NCBI RefSeq assembly: GCF_000002985.6
Contig: NC_003279.8
Span: 13,392,001-13,456,000 of the forward strand
Source of the DNA: Caenorhabditis elegans
Lineage: Eukaryota; Nematoda; Chromadorea; Rhabditida; Rhabditidae
Reading direction: 5' to 3'
DNA: 64,000 bases
Shown: positions 46,068-58,517 of the stretch, in pieces
How positions within the stretch are numbered: position 1 is the stretch's first letter
How the letters are laid out: every line of letters begins with the position of its first letter
Translations under genes and position numbers: made by a program
Notes under the pieces: generated by a model
What the model was told of the DNA's origin: nothing
The model's database searches: none
Seen by the model: the letters and a program-made list of their open reading frames with translations, nothing else

Positions 46068-49000
46068 ATGTCGTCTGACACGGGTTCCGAGTATTTGGAC
46101 GAAGAGATACGTGGCGATGAATTGGGGCCGTCTATAGATGATAATGGTGAGGAAATCCTGGAAAAAGTGCAGAAAATTGGATAAAAATGGCGGTGGTAGA
46201 GGCTCGAGTGTAGTTTGTAGTGTGAGCCTCAACCAAGTTTTCAGCGAAAATTCACGATTTTCAGCAGAAAAATCACAGTTTTGCGCTATAATAACACCAA
46301 ATATAAGAAAAAACCATTGAGTTTTCCATATTTTTCTGCTAAAAAAGCTTTAAAATTCAACTTTCAAATTGGTTGAGGCTAGAAATGTTGTAGTTTGTAG
46401 TGTGTGAGCCTCAACCAGTTTTTCATCCATTTTTAAGGCAAAAATAGGCAATTTTACATTAAAAATTCACGATTTTCAGTAGAAAAATCGCATCTTTCGC
46501 TATTAATCGTTAAAAACAAAAAAAATTTTCTAAAGTTTTCGCACAGAAACACCAAATTTAAAATGAAAATCAATACTTGGTTGAGGCTAGAAATGTTGTA
46601 GTTTGTAGTGTGTGAGCCTCAACCAATAAGTTGTGCGATTTACATTGAGAAAATCTGAAAAGCACAGTCAAAAATGAGAATTTTTGGTAGAAAACAGCAT
46701 TTTTTCCATTTAAATTCGGAAAAATCTCGAAAATGACCTTGGGTGAGGCTGAGAGAAGTGTAGTTTGTAGTCTCTGAGCCTCAACCAATTTCTTTTTTTT
46801 TTCTTCGAATTTAATATAATTTTCCCTGTAATTTTTTAAATTAAAGTGTCAAAAATTCCAGGAAAAAGGTGTAGTTTGTAGTCTAATTTCCCCATTTTTT
46901 TTTCAGCTCTCGCCGCTGCCGCCAGCGCCGCCCGTCTTCCATTCGACCGCCCGACTGATCACGAGTTGGCATTCTTCCCCGAGCTCTGGGAGCACAAGAC
47001 AGCCGTCGAGGTGTTCCTGCTGCTCAGAAATTCGACGCTCGCCACGTGGCAATACAATCCACTGAAAGAGTGCACAGCGTTGGATGTCAGAAATAACGTT
47101 TTTCCGCCGTTCAACTCAGATTTAGACTTGATTCAGGTGTGGAAATTAGGAAAATCGTCGATTTTGCACCTAAAACTTTAAAAAAATCGAGAAAATAGAT
47201 GAAAAACTGCAGTTTTTTGTCGAAACATCCGATTTTTGTCTTGGGTGAGGCTCAGACACTACAAACTACAACATTTATAGCCTCAACCTTTGGTTGAGGC
47301 TGAAACGTTTGTAGTTTTTAGTCTGCGAGCCTCAACCAAAGTTGATTGTCTGATTTTTCAGATATTTCATGGATTTTTCCCGAAAAATACAAATTTTTAA
47401 GCAAAAATTAGAATGGAAATTCCCAAAAATCGGTTAAAAACGCCAATATTCATAGAGTTCAGACTACAAACTACAAAACAATTAAATTTTATTGAAAAAT
47501 GAAAAATTTAAAATGAAATTTCAAAATTAAAAGGCGAAATTATATCAAAATAACCAAAAACATTTTTGAATTTTCAACAAAAACCTGGTTTTTTGAAGAA
47601 TTTCAATTTTTTTCACCGAAAAATCTAATTAAAAACTACAAAATGAAAAAAAATTTGTTTTTTTTGTTCGTGAAAAATTATATTCTATAAATTTTAAAAT
47701 TATAAGTATTAAAAAAATAACGTTTTTCCGCCGTTCAACTCGGATTTGGACTTGATTCAGGTGTGAAAATTAGGATTTTCACTGATTTTGCATCTAAAAA
47801 TCATGAAAAACTCCAGAAAATCGATTAAAAAACCGCAGTTTTCAGCGAAAAATGGGTGAAAAATCCGATTTTTGTCTTGGGTGAGGCTCAGACACTACAA
47901 ACTACAATTTGCGCTGAGCCTCAACCAATCAATTTTTGCTTTTTTTTAGAATGAAAATTGGATTTTATATTTTATTATTCTGATTTGAGATTTAAAAATA
48001 AAAATTTAAGAATTTTGAATTTTTTTAAACAGAAAATCGGAATTAAATGATCAAATTTTTTGAAATTTTCGGGCGAAAAGTGATTGAGTGCTGGAAAATA
48101 GTTAAACTTTTATCAAAATAACTGAAAAATTTGAATTTTCAATCATGAAAATGGCAAATTCAGGGATTTTGATGAAATTTTTATCGAAAAAATCGAATTT
48201 TCACCTGAAAATTTATTGAAAATGCTTATTTTTTTGCGAATTTTGACAAAAAAAAACCGAAAAAAATTCCTTTCCGAATATTTTTTTACAGAAAATCGGA
48301 ATGAAATTTTCAAAATTTTGAAATTTTCGGGCGAAAAGTGATTGAGTGCTGGAAAGTAGTTGAAAATTATATTTTTTGGCTATTTTTATAGAAATTTAAA
48401 AAAAAGGATTATTGAAAAAATCGAATTTTCTCCTGAAAATTTATTGAAAATGCTTATTTTTTTGCGAATTTTGACAAAAAAAAACCGAAAAAAATTCCTT
48501 TCCGAATATTTTTTTACAGAAAATCGGAATGAAAGTTTGAGAAAATTGCGAAATAACTAACAAAAAAAATTGAATTTTCAAAAAAAAACTGGTTTTTTTT
48601 TTTTGAAGAATTTCAAATTTTTTCACTGAAAAATCAAATAAAATGTTTTTTGGGAAAATTGCAAAATTTCATTTTAAAAAAATCGAATTTTCAACTGAAA
48701 GTTTATTGAAAATCCTATTTTTTTGCAAAAAATGAGGTTTTTTCAAGAATTTTTGATAAATTACTTTCCAAATTTTGTAGTTTGTAGTTTCAATTTTCAG
48801 AACATTGTGCACTATCTATCCCGTCATGGACTAATCAATTTCGGTCGTTACGTGAGATCCACCAAAATCAGTCGTTTTCTAGTCCGTGATCGGCGTTCAG
48901 TGATTGTAATTGGCGCTGGAGCAGCTGGAATTTCAGCAGCCACCCAACTGGAATCATTCGGATTCGATGTAATCGTTTTGGAGGCAAGGAATTGTATTGG

Positions 49001-52000
49001 TGGACGTATTCACAGTTTTAAATCGAAAAGTGGAGAGATTATGGAGACTGGAGGTGATACGCTGCGAAAAATCGAGGATTCACCGATGGCCACGTTGTTG
49101 CATCAGGTTTGTGCGGAAAATCGGTGGAAATTGCGGAAAAGTCGAGGAAAATTGATTAAAAATTGGAGATTTTATCAAAAATCCGATTTTTGTATCAAAA
49201 ACTTGTGAAAAACCTATGAAAAACTGCAGATTTCGGCGAAAAATACCTGAAAAACGGCAAATTTGTAGTAGAAATATCATTTTTTGTTTAAAAAAATTGT
49301 GAACATCGATCAAAAACGGCATATTTCAGCGAAAAATACCGGAAAAACGACGGAATTTAATCAATTTCGTTTTTTGGTTGAGGCTCACACTACAAACTAC
49401 AATCGTTCTTAGCCTCAAGCATTGTTCTGGTTGAGGCTGAAACGTTCGTAGTATGTAGTCTGGGCCTCAACCAAAGTGGATTGACCAATTTTTCAGAAAT
49501 TTCAATAAAAAGGAAAACATTTTCCGTAATGTTTATCGAATTTTATTGAGAAAATTGATTAAAAAACTGCAGATTTTAGCAAAAATACTCGAAAAATGTA
49601 TTTCTCCAAAACATCTATGAAAAAATGCAATTTATTAGCGAAAAAACTCGAAAAACGACAAATTTTTTGGCAAAAATTCAATTTTTGCTGAAAAAAATTT
49701 AGAAAATTGATTGAAAAACTGCAGATTTCACCGAAAAAATCCCGAAAAACGACGAAATTTAATCAAAATGACGATTTTCGTTTTGGTGGAGGCTCACACT
49801 ACAAACTACAATCGTTCTTAGCCTCAACCATTGTTCTGGTTGAGGCTGAAGCGTTTGTAGTTTGTAGTCTGAGCCTCAACCAAAGTTGATCAACGTATTT
49901 TCCAGAAATTTCATGGAATTTTCTTGAAAAAGACAAATTTTCCGTAACTTTATTGAAAAAATCGAAAAAAAAACGATTTTTGAACGAAAAATCATGTTTT
50001 CAAAAAAAATTGGTTGAGGCTCAGGCTACAAACTACACTTTTTAATCCTCAACCAGTATAAAAGTAGGTTAAACATTGTAGTTTGTAGTCTGAGTTGGAA
50101 AATTTGCAAATTTTACTCAACTCTAAAAACTACAGTACCTGTAACTTTGTAGTTTGTAGTCAGAAATTTACCACTCCGCGTGATATATCTTTCATTACAA
50201 ACTACAAATCTAAAGTATTTGTGGTTTGTAGTGAGAGCTCACACTACAAACTACACAAAACATTCAATTTTTTGATATCGAAAACGAAAAAGTGAAACAT
50301 TTTTTATTAAATAAGTGTTAAATTTGACAAAATTAATTTTTTTTTTCCGACTTTTTTTTTGGATTTTTCAATAAAACAAAAATTTCAGGTAAACTTCGAA
50401 GAGCACGGAGTATTCGATTTCACCTCAGTATTCGTCGAGGGTCGTCCATTAAACGAAGAAAAGATTCATTTATTCCTAGATCACTATAAATCTGCTCACG
50501 GAGCCCTAAACTATCAAGCCCATCAATGTGAGCATCGTGATGATCAGGGATCATTTATTTCCCGACAACAAGCCTATGAGAATCTATTAAGTATGTGTGA
50601 ACGTGGAACACTTATCAAATATTATAACTTTTGTAAATCACTGGAAACCGTCGCCCGAGCCCGTGAGCATCATTTCAATCAAATGAAACAGTTGAGAATG
50701 ACAGCATTGATGGCTGAAAATCAGCTGAAAAAAATGGAAGAAGAAGGAAATTTGGAGCAGGATCCGGTGCTCAGAAGATCATTAAAACGGGATATTGCAA
50801 CATCACTCGAGAAATTTGAAGAAGTCGCTGACGCTTTTGAGACGGCTGATAATCATTGGCAACGGCTTAATGAGCATCCACAGGCGAAACAATATATGCA
50901 TCCGGGATCTGAATTCGCGACTTTTAATTTTATGTTGGGATTTGAGGAGTATTTGGTTGGAGCACAATTGGAAAAAGTGCAATTCTCGTGTGATTCGATG
51001 CAAAATAAGGAGAATGGAGTGGCGGCGAGATGTTAGTGATTTGAAAAGAGCAAAATTTGATGGAAAATTTGGAATTTTTTCGTTGAAGAATTTGAAAGTT
51101 TAAGGAAAATGGGAAAATTTAAATTTTGGACTTTTTTTTGACAAAAAATTGGCAAAATTTTATAAAAGTGCGAAAAAATCGAAAATTTTCGATTTTTCGA
51201 AAAATCGAACGAGAAGAAAATTCAATGGAAAACATTTGAAATTTCATGAAGAAACCTGAAAATTGTGACGAATTTTCGATTTTTAGGCAAAAAAAATGAT
51301 TTCCTATTTTTTTTCACTTTCGAAAAAAAAACTGAAATTTTGTCAAACAAACTTAATTCAATTTTTTTAAAGAATTTTTCTGCCAAAAATTGGATTCTCT
51401 ATTTATTTTCGTGTTAACGCATTTGAAATTCGAGAAAAAATTGGAAATTTTCAATTTTGGAATTTTTTGGCGAAAAAAAATTCCGCAAAAATTGATAAAA
51501 TTGCAGAAAAAACGGAAATTTTTAGCGAAAAATAGCTTTTCCTGAAAATTGAAAAATTCACGTGTATTTTTTGATTTTTTGAATTTTTTTCCTAATAAAG
51601 TCGTAAAAATCTGTGAAAATTCACGAAAATCTTTCAAATTTTCGGATAATTCAGTTCAAAACGCTCGAAAATTTGAATAATAATCCAAAATCCACGTGGA
51701 TTTATTGATTTTTTGAATGATTTTTGGATTTTGGATAGAAAATGTCAAAAATCGTCAAAATACTAACTAGAACAGTGATAATTGAAATTTTTAGACTATA
51801 CAGGCTTAATCCAATGAAATATAATCATCAATAAAATTACAGTAACCGAAGGAATTGCCGAACTGCTAACACAATTATCGGAAAAACGAAAATTGGATAT
51901 TCGTCTGAAGCATCGTGTTTTGGATATTGATTATAGCGGATTTGAGCATGTTTTACTGAAAGTTCAGCGAGAAAATGGAGATATTGAAGAAATGAAAGCC

Positions 52001-55000
52001 GCTTTTGTAGTATCTACACTTCCAATTGGTGTACTTAAAAAGTACGTGCCATTTTTCGAGAAAAAAATTGATTCGAAAAAAAAACGAATTTAGCGTAGTC
52101 GTTTTAGAAGCACTGTTAAAAAAATTGCAGAAAAAAATTGAAAAATAACCGAAAATCGCGGGGTTTTTTGCCGAAAACGCTGAATTTTTCAGGAAAAAAA
52201 CGAAATTTTAAAAAATAAGTTTATGCCGAAAAATCAGTAAAAAATTGAATTTTTAACTTAAATTAACGCCAAAAACTAAAAAAAAAACCACATTTTTCCA
52301 AGAAAATTGCGAAATTTTCACTGAAAAAACTCAAAACTAGAGGAATTCATTCAATTAGGTGATTAAAATAGATATTTGCCTACAACATTCTGAAAATTCG
52401 AATTTTTATCGCTGAAAAATGGGGAAATGCGGATTTTTCCAAAAAAAAACGAAATTTTCAGAGTAAAAACTAGCTATTTGGCTTTAAAATTTGAAAAATT
52501 GAGTTTTTGTTTTTTTTCCTTCAAAAAATTGAGCTGAAAATGAAAAAAACACATTTTTCCAGAAAAAAGTAGCAAAATTTTCATTGAAAAAACTCAAAAA
52601 CTAGAGAAATTCTGTACATTTTTCAGATTAAAATCGATATTTGGCTACAAAATTCTAAAAAAAAAATTGAATTTTTATCACAAAAAGTACAGGAAAATGT
52701 TTAAAACTAAGAGAACTTGAATTTTATTGTTTTTTTCATCTTTTTAATCAATAAAATGCAAGTTCTCTTAAGTTTTATACATTTTCGTGTATTTTTTGTG
52801 ATAAAAATTCAATTTTTTTTTTTAGAATTTTGTAGCCAAATATCGATTTTAATCTGAAAAATGTACAGAATTTCTCTATTTTTGATTTTTTTCAATGAAA
52901 ATTTTGCTCGTTTCGACTCAATTTAACTCAAATTTTCAAATTTTCCAAATAGCTATTTTAAGTCTAAAAATTCGAAAATCTCCGTTTTTCACCGGAAAAA
53001 TCCGAAAAAATATGCATTTTTAAGATCAAAGATCAATTTTTTAGTAGTAAAAAATTCGACTACACCACCTTTAAATAAAAAATAACACATTTTCCAGAAC
53101 AATTATCGCCGACGAGCGTGCTCCGACGTTCACTCCCTCACTACCCGATAAAAAAGTGGAAGCAATTCGAAATATTGGCTGTGGAAGTGTGAATAAGTGT
53201 ATTCTCGAATTTGATCGAGTTTTTTGGACGGCAAATGGTGGAAGAAATCAATTTGTGACGGTTTCACCGAATATGTGAGCGGTTTTTTCGGACTACAAAC
53301 TATAAAACGTACTGGTTGAGGCTCAAAGACTACAAACTACAAATTTCTGAGGCTCACCAAGTTTTCTGTCGTTTTTTAAGTTTTTCCGAACGAATTTTTC
53401 CCTGAAAAACTAGGTTTTTGAACAAAATTTCTGTTGTTTTTTTCGGGTTTCTATTCGATTTTTAAACCAAATCTTGTCAGTTCAAATTTGATTGAGGCGT
53501 AGACTACAAACTACACTTTTTCTGTTAGCCTCAACCATTTTTCGCAGAATTTTGCAGTATTTTTTTTTTTTTGAAAAATCCTAATTTTCGTTTAAAAAAT
53601 CAAGATCTTGGCCCGAAAATAGCGAAAAAAACGTCAAATTTGTATTTTAAAAGAACATAAATTTTGGTTGAGGCTCAGAGACTACAAACTACAATTCATC
53701 CTCAGCCTCAACCAATTACTAGTGTTGAAAATGTCACATTTTTAGTTACAACGTTGGGTTTTGACCGTTTTCTCCTATTTTTCGATGACAAAATTTAAGA
53801 TTTAGCAAGAAAAATCTTTAAGGAAACTGAAATTCGCTCGAAAATAGCAAAAAAATTTCAAATTTTCGAAGAAAAGCTTTTCACTATTTTGGTTGAGGCT
53901 CATAGACTACAAACTACAATTTTTGTTAGCCTCAACCATAGCGAAATTATTGGAATTAAAAAAAAATATTTCGTTAAAAAATTTGTTTTTTTAAAGAGTG
54001 ACGAATCACACTACAAACTACACAATTCTAGGAAAAACCGAATTTTTTTCCGATAAAAAATTTTTTGAAATCAGGTTTTTGACTACAAACTACAAAAAAA
54101 AAAAGTTATTTTTGGCTAAAAAATCTGAAAAAACACTTTTTTTGGTAATAAAATTTTATATTTTCGGTAGTTTGTAGTGTGTACATTTCCTAAAATTTTC
54201 GATAAAAATCAATTTTTTTTTGAAAAAAATTTTGGAGCTCCCACAAAACTACAAACTACAAAATGTTAAAATTTAATTTTTGAAAAAAAAATTGTCTGAT
54301 TTTTAGATTTGTAGTTTGTAGCCTTTTGAAAATGAAATTTCCTACGAATTTCTCATTAATAACGTTTATTCTAAGAAGCTCCGACTACAAACTACAATAT
54401 TTTATTTTTAAAACAATTGGTTGAGGCTCAGAGACTACAAACTACACAAATCTATCAGCCTCACCCATAATTTTAAATTTTCATTATATTTGGATGAGGC
54501 TCAGAGACTACAAACTACAAACTACACAAAATTCCATTTTTTCTATGAAGAAATCAATTTTTAATAGTTTTGAAATACAAAATTGAAAAAAAAAAATTTT
54601 AATTAGGCTCCCACAAAACTACAAACTACAAAAAGTCACATTATTAGATTTGTAGTTTGCAGTCTCTCATTAATAACATTTATTCCTTTAAAAAAAAACA
54701 AGAATTGTGACTGAAAAATAAGCTCCGACTACAAACTACAATATGACTATTTGGTTGAGTTGCGCAGACTACAAACTACAAACTACACAAAATTAAATTT
54801 TTTTTTCCAGAAAAACACGTGGCTCCATGAATATCTGGTCATCAGTGCCTGGCTCAAAAGTACTGTGTACCTACATTGTAGGCGAAGAGGCAATGCTCGA
54901 GCTACCCGATGACGTCATAATTCAAAATGCGATGATAAATCTTCAAAAAGCATTTGGAAATAATTGTCCACGTGCTCCAATCAGTGCACATATTACACGT

Positions 55001-57930
55001 TGGCATGATGATGAGTTGGCATTTGGATCCGGTGCATTTATGAGCTTAAGGACTGAAACTACAAGCTTTGATGACGTCATGGAACCCCTCAAAACCTCCG
55101 ATGGAATGTCACGGGTCTATTTTGCTGGAGAACACACGTGTTCCAGCTATACATCGACGATTCAAGGAGCATGGATGTCTGGGGCGAGGTACAGACACTA
55201 CAAACTACAAACTACACTTTTTTTTTTGCTGGCTACAAACTACATAATTGTGGTGGAAGCTTGTAGTTGTGAGGCCCAGCGTGACTACAAACTACACTTT
55301 TTGACTGGCGAAAATTGCAATTTCTTACTAGGGAATATTGTTAATAGGGGAATTGCTAGGAAGACACAACAAACTTTAAACGACAGATGAGGTCTTTGGC
55401 TACAAAAATCATTTTTTGGAATCTGCTAAACTCTGCCCCAAAGCTGAAATTTTCGGCCTTAAAAAGTAGTCCTCTTTTTGCTCAAAATGCCGTTTTTCGT
55501 GTGTAGAAGTGGCTACATAAAAGTTTGGCACTGCAGCCGCCGTTCGAATGGCCGATTGGTGAACTCTCGTGCTCATTAATCTAAAGGTCACGGGTTCGTT
55601 CCCCACTAGGTATTAATTTTTTTTTTTGAATTTTTCCTCTAGCATGAAAAATGCACAAAAACACAACAAATTGTCAGTTGAATCTACTCTGCTAAATTTT
55701 ATGGGTAGAGAGATATGGGCATTAGTAATTAAGTATGTTAAAGCTTCACTTCGATTATTTATTGGTACTTTTGAAACAACTTTGCAGTTGACAACTTTTT
55801 TTTATTTTACCCGTCAACGGAGCTGGAAGTCTTTGAAAGTAGGTCCTTTTCGTGAAAAACTCTAGAGAAAACAACAGTGGTTTTCTCCTAAAAATGACAT
55901 TTGATCCTCCAAAATCGTAGAAATATCCAAACTAATGCTGTTCTTTCAAACCAAACACTTTTTGAAAAAATTTTGAAAAATTATTTTTGAAGAAAAATAT
56001 GTGCATATCAGGTGGGAGAAAAGTGAAAATTTATCAAAAAAAGAAAACTTCCAAAAAGTTTCCAAATTACTTTTATGATTACCAGGAACCAAAAAATTTA
56101 TTCCGAAGTTACCAAAAAACGGAAGAAACCGTGTTTTTGTGCATTTTTCATGCTAGAGGAAAAATTCAAAAAAAAAATTAATACCTAGTGGGGAACGAAC
56201 CCGTGACCTTTAGATTAATGAGCACGAGAGTTCACCAATCGGCCATTCGAACGGCGGCTGCAGTGCCAAACTTTTATGTAGCCACTTCTACACACGAAAA
56301 ACGGCATTTTGAGCAAAAAGAGGACTACTTTTTAAGGCCGAAAATTTCAGCTTTGGGGCAGAGTTTAGCAGATTCCAAAAAATGATTTTTGTAGCCAAAG
56401 ACCTCATCTGTCGTTTAAAGTTTGTTGTGTCTTCCTAGCAATTCCCCTATTAACAATATTCCCTAGTTAGCACAAATCCAATTTATATTCCAACAAAAAA
56501 AATTGAGAAAATCGATGAAAACCTGCAGATTTCAGCGAAAAGCATCGGAAAACGACAAAATTTAATCGAAAATCCAATTTTTGTTTTAAGTGAGGCTCAC
56601 ACTACAAACTACAACATTTTTAGCCTCAACCATTGTTGTTTGGTTGAGGCTGAAAATTTGTAGTTTGTAGTCCGGGCCTCAACCAATGTTGATTGTCCAA
56701 TTTTCCAGAAATTTCATGGAATTTTCTTGAAAAAGACAAATTTTCTGTAACTTTATTGAAAAAATCGAAAAAAAAAACGATTTTTGAACGAAAAATCACG
56801 TTTTCAAAAAAAATTTGGTTGAGGCTCACACTACAAACTACAACATTTTTAGCCTCAACCATTGTTGTTTGATTGAGGCTGAAACGTTTGTAGTTTGTAG
56901 TCTATTGTGAAAATACCTGTTTTCTGAAATAAAAACGGTGCTAAAAAGACACGTGGATTTATTTTAAAAAATCGCAGTTTTCTGTAGTTTGTAGTGTAAT
57001 TAAGTCTCACACTACAAACTACAATGTTTTATAAAAATTCGGAAAAAAAGTTATTAAAAAATTTGAAAATTGCCTTTTTTATTGAAATAAAAATTTTTTA
57101 CAAAATTTCCAACAAAAAATGATTTTCTGTGAAAAAATTGTTCACTACAAACTACAAAATTTCGAGAAATCTTGTAAAAATTTGAAAAATGTGATAAAAT
57201 TCTCATATTTTGCTTTAAAGTTTTTTTTTCTTACAAATAACTTTTTTTGGAAAAAAATTTGAAGGTTTTCATCTTTTTTGTAGTTTGTAGTGTAATTAGT
57301 TATACTACAAACTACAATAATTTGTAACGAATTCCAAAAATTTCGAAGAAACATTTTTTTGTTGTAGTTTGTAGTGTAAATTCGATAATTTTTACAATAT
57401 TTCCGAAGAAAAAGCTCTAAAAATTGAGGACACACTACAAACTACAAGATAAATAAAGTTGTAGTTTGTAGTCTGAGACCCTTTTGAAAATATTTATAAA
57501 AAATACAGAAAGTCACCATTTTTTAACCCAAAATTGAAAAATCTGCTATCTTAAATTTGTTCCAAAAAATATTGTAGTTTGTAGTCTACCTAAAAAAAAC
57601 TACAAACTACATTTTCTTCTATTTTTCAGAGCCGCCGCCGACATTTCCAACGATCATATTGGCATCGGCTTTGTGGATATAAGTGGAACACGTGGTCAAC
57701 GCGGTGATGAAGAAGAAGAGCTTCTCATTGAAGTGGATATTGATGGAAAAATTCCGGAGAAGGATGAAAATGAGGCTGTAGCTGATATTCCAAATGCTCC
57801 AAATGCTCCAAATGCTCAAAAACCCGAAGAAATCCCGAAAATCGCCGAAGAAATTGAACTCGTGGCTGAAGCTGAAAAGGCTGAAAAAGCTGAAGTCCAG
57901 CTGGAGCCACTAGTGCCAACAGTTGAATAG
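46068..57930 (+). CDS. spr-5: SPR-5, LSD1/KDM1-family histone H3K4 demethylase
   Basis: Eight exons (46068-46146, 46907-47136, 48801-49106, 50389-51031, 51843-52041, 53098-53274, 54811-55188, 57630-57930) give 770 residues. In order: an acidic N-terminus; a SWIRM domain (exons 2-3, from LAFFPELWEHKTAVEVFLLL to HYLSRHGLINFGRY); the FAD-binding motif VIVIGAGAAGISAATQL; an amine-oxidase fold interrupted by a long helical Tower insertion (exon 4, KSLETVARAREHHFNQMKQL onward) that in LSD1 binds CoREST; VNKCILEFDRVFW with the Lys equivalent to LSD1 K661; YFAGEHTCSSYTSTIQGAW at the FAD site; and an acidic, Ala-rich tail. It removes H3K4 mono/dimethyl marks using FAD; in C. elegans SPR-5 works with the CoREST protein SPR-1 and resets germline chromatin between generations. 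It is downstream of eif-3.J in a probable operon. Introns are very long and repeat-rich. Confidence 0.96.
46190..47930. repeat. Hairpin-motif cluster in spr-5 introns 1 and 2
   Basis: At least seven GGTTGAGGCT/AGCCTCAACC units around TTGTAGTTTGTAGT. A unit reading gaggctgaaacgtttgtagt near 47294-47313 recurs near 44406, 49434 (with cgttcg), 49842 and 56876. Confidence 0.85.
47715..47775 (+). pseudogene. Duplicated 3' end of spr-5 exon 2 inside intron 2
   Basis: About 60 bases reproduce the end of exon 2 and its donor (aacgtttttccgccgttcaa, then ttggacttgattcaggtgtg), matching 47090-47150 with one or two changes. It has a donor but no acceptor, so it should not be spliced in. The duplication extends into the following intron sequence. 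Confidence 0.85.
48225..48535. repeat. Tandem duplication in spr-5 intron 2
   Basis: A block including ttgaaaatgcttatttttttg and gaaaaaaattcctttccgaa at about 48215-48305 is repeated at about 48440-48530. Confidence 0.8.
49370..50250. repeat. Hairpin-motif cluster in spr-5 intron 3
   Basis: Paired GGTTGAGGCT units with both orientations of ACTACAAACTACA. The stretch 49372-49480 is repeated at 49780-49890 (ctacaatcgttcttagcctc in both). Confidence 0.85.
52602..52879. repeat. Foldback hairpin in spr-5 intron 5
   Basis: Arms of about 120-130 bases (agagaaattctgtacatttt ... and its complement ending at 52879) surround a short loop near 52740. The arms match almost completely, differing by small A/T-run indels. 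Confidence 0.85.
53290..54800. repeat. Dense motif cluster in spr-5 intron 6
   Basis: More than fifteen ACTACAAACTACA or complement copies in 1.5 kb, several bounded by GGTTGAGGCT/AGCCTCAACC (for example near 53313, 53664, 53890, 54419). Confidence 0.85.
55535..55612 (+). other. tRNA-derived sequence inside left inverted repeat
   Basis: A-box-like TGGCCGATTGGT (consensus TGGCNNAGTGG) and B-box-like GGTTCGTTCCC (consensus GGTTCGANNCC) lie about 40 bases apart, with an anticodon-arm-like stretch between. The acceptor stem does not close well, so it is unlikely to be a working tRNA. An inverted copy lies at 56182-56259. Confidence 0.6.
56182..56259 (-). other. tRNA-derived sequence inside right inverted repeat
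   Basis: Reverse complement of 55535-55612, with identical A- and B-box-like motifs read on the minus strand. Confidence 0.6.
56580..57610. repeat. Motif cluster in spr-5 intron 7
   Basis: GGTTGAGGCT hairpins at about 56640-56690 and 56817-56862, then a series of bare TTGTAGTTTGTAGT and complement copies to the last spr-5 acceptor. Confidence 0.85.
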
Positions 57931-58380
57931 ACTACAAACTACAAAACTAAAAATTCGATTAATTAATTTATTTATTTTCACATTTATCTCATTTGTCGGA
58001 TCTTATGTACACATTAATTTTTTTTTTGAAATTTTTTTTTTGAAGTAAGCCCCTCTGGTGTCTGAAAATTTTAAATTCCCCCCAACAAAATGTTTTTTGC
58101 ACACAATTTGCCATTCCCTGCTGCATTCTTATTTTTTTAAATGGTACTTTTGATCTTCTTCTCCCCCTCTTATGTATCACTTTTTTAAAAAATTATATGA
58201 AGCTGTCTGAAAAATCAACCCGTTTTTGTAGTTTGTAGTCTCCTTTTTCTTTAGATTTTTCCAGAGTTTCAAATTGCTTAGGTTTGAAAATTGAACAGAA
58301 CTTTTCAATTAGACCTAGCCGCTTTAATAATATTACGTACTTCCATGATTATAAAGAAAAATAACAATTTTCTGTGCGGG

Positions 58381-58500
58381 TTTAGGCTTAGCTTATCCCT
58401 AAGCTTTAGCTTTGGCTTAAGCTTAGGCTTAGTTTTAGGCTGAGGCTCAGGCTTAGGCCCAGGCTTCAGCTTAGGCTTAGGATTTGGTTTAGGCTTAGTC
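58381..58500 (+). repeat. Degenerate interstitial telomere repeat (TTAGGC)n
   Basis: ggcttaggctta-type hexamers in the TTAGGC register, interspersed with variants (ggctgaggctcagg, tttaggcttag). TTAGGC is the nematode telomere unit. Confidence 0.75.
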
Positions 58501-58517
58501 TTTCTTTTTTTTTTAAG

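Larger units (their letters stand above)
55328..56466. mobile_element. 1.14-kb long-terminal-inverted-repeat element in spr-5 intron 7
   Basis: Terminal inverted repeats of about 337 bp (55328-55664 and 56131-56466, positions pairing to a sum of 111794), starting ctagggaatattg. The trinucleotide TTA flanks both ends (55325-55327, 56467-56469), as in PIF/Harbinger-type insertions. The central 465 bp holds an ORF (55626-55865) with no recognised domain. Each repeat carries a tRNA-like sequence. Confidence 0.82.

Noticed and set aside
55535-55612. Functional tRNA gene
   Set aside because: Boxes are present but the acceptor stem does not pair and the copy is part of a transposable inverted repeat; listed only as tRNA-derived.
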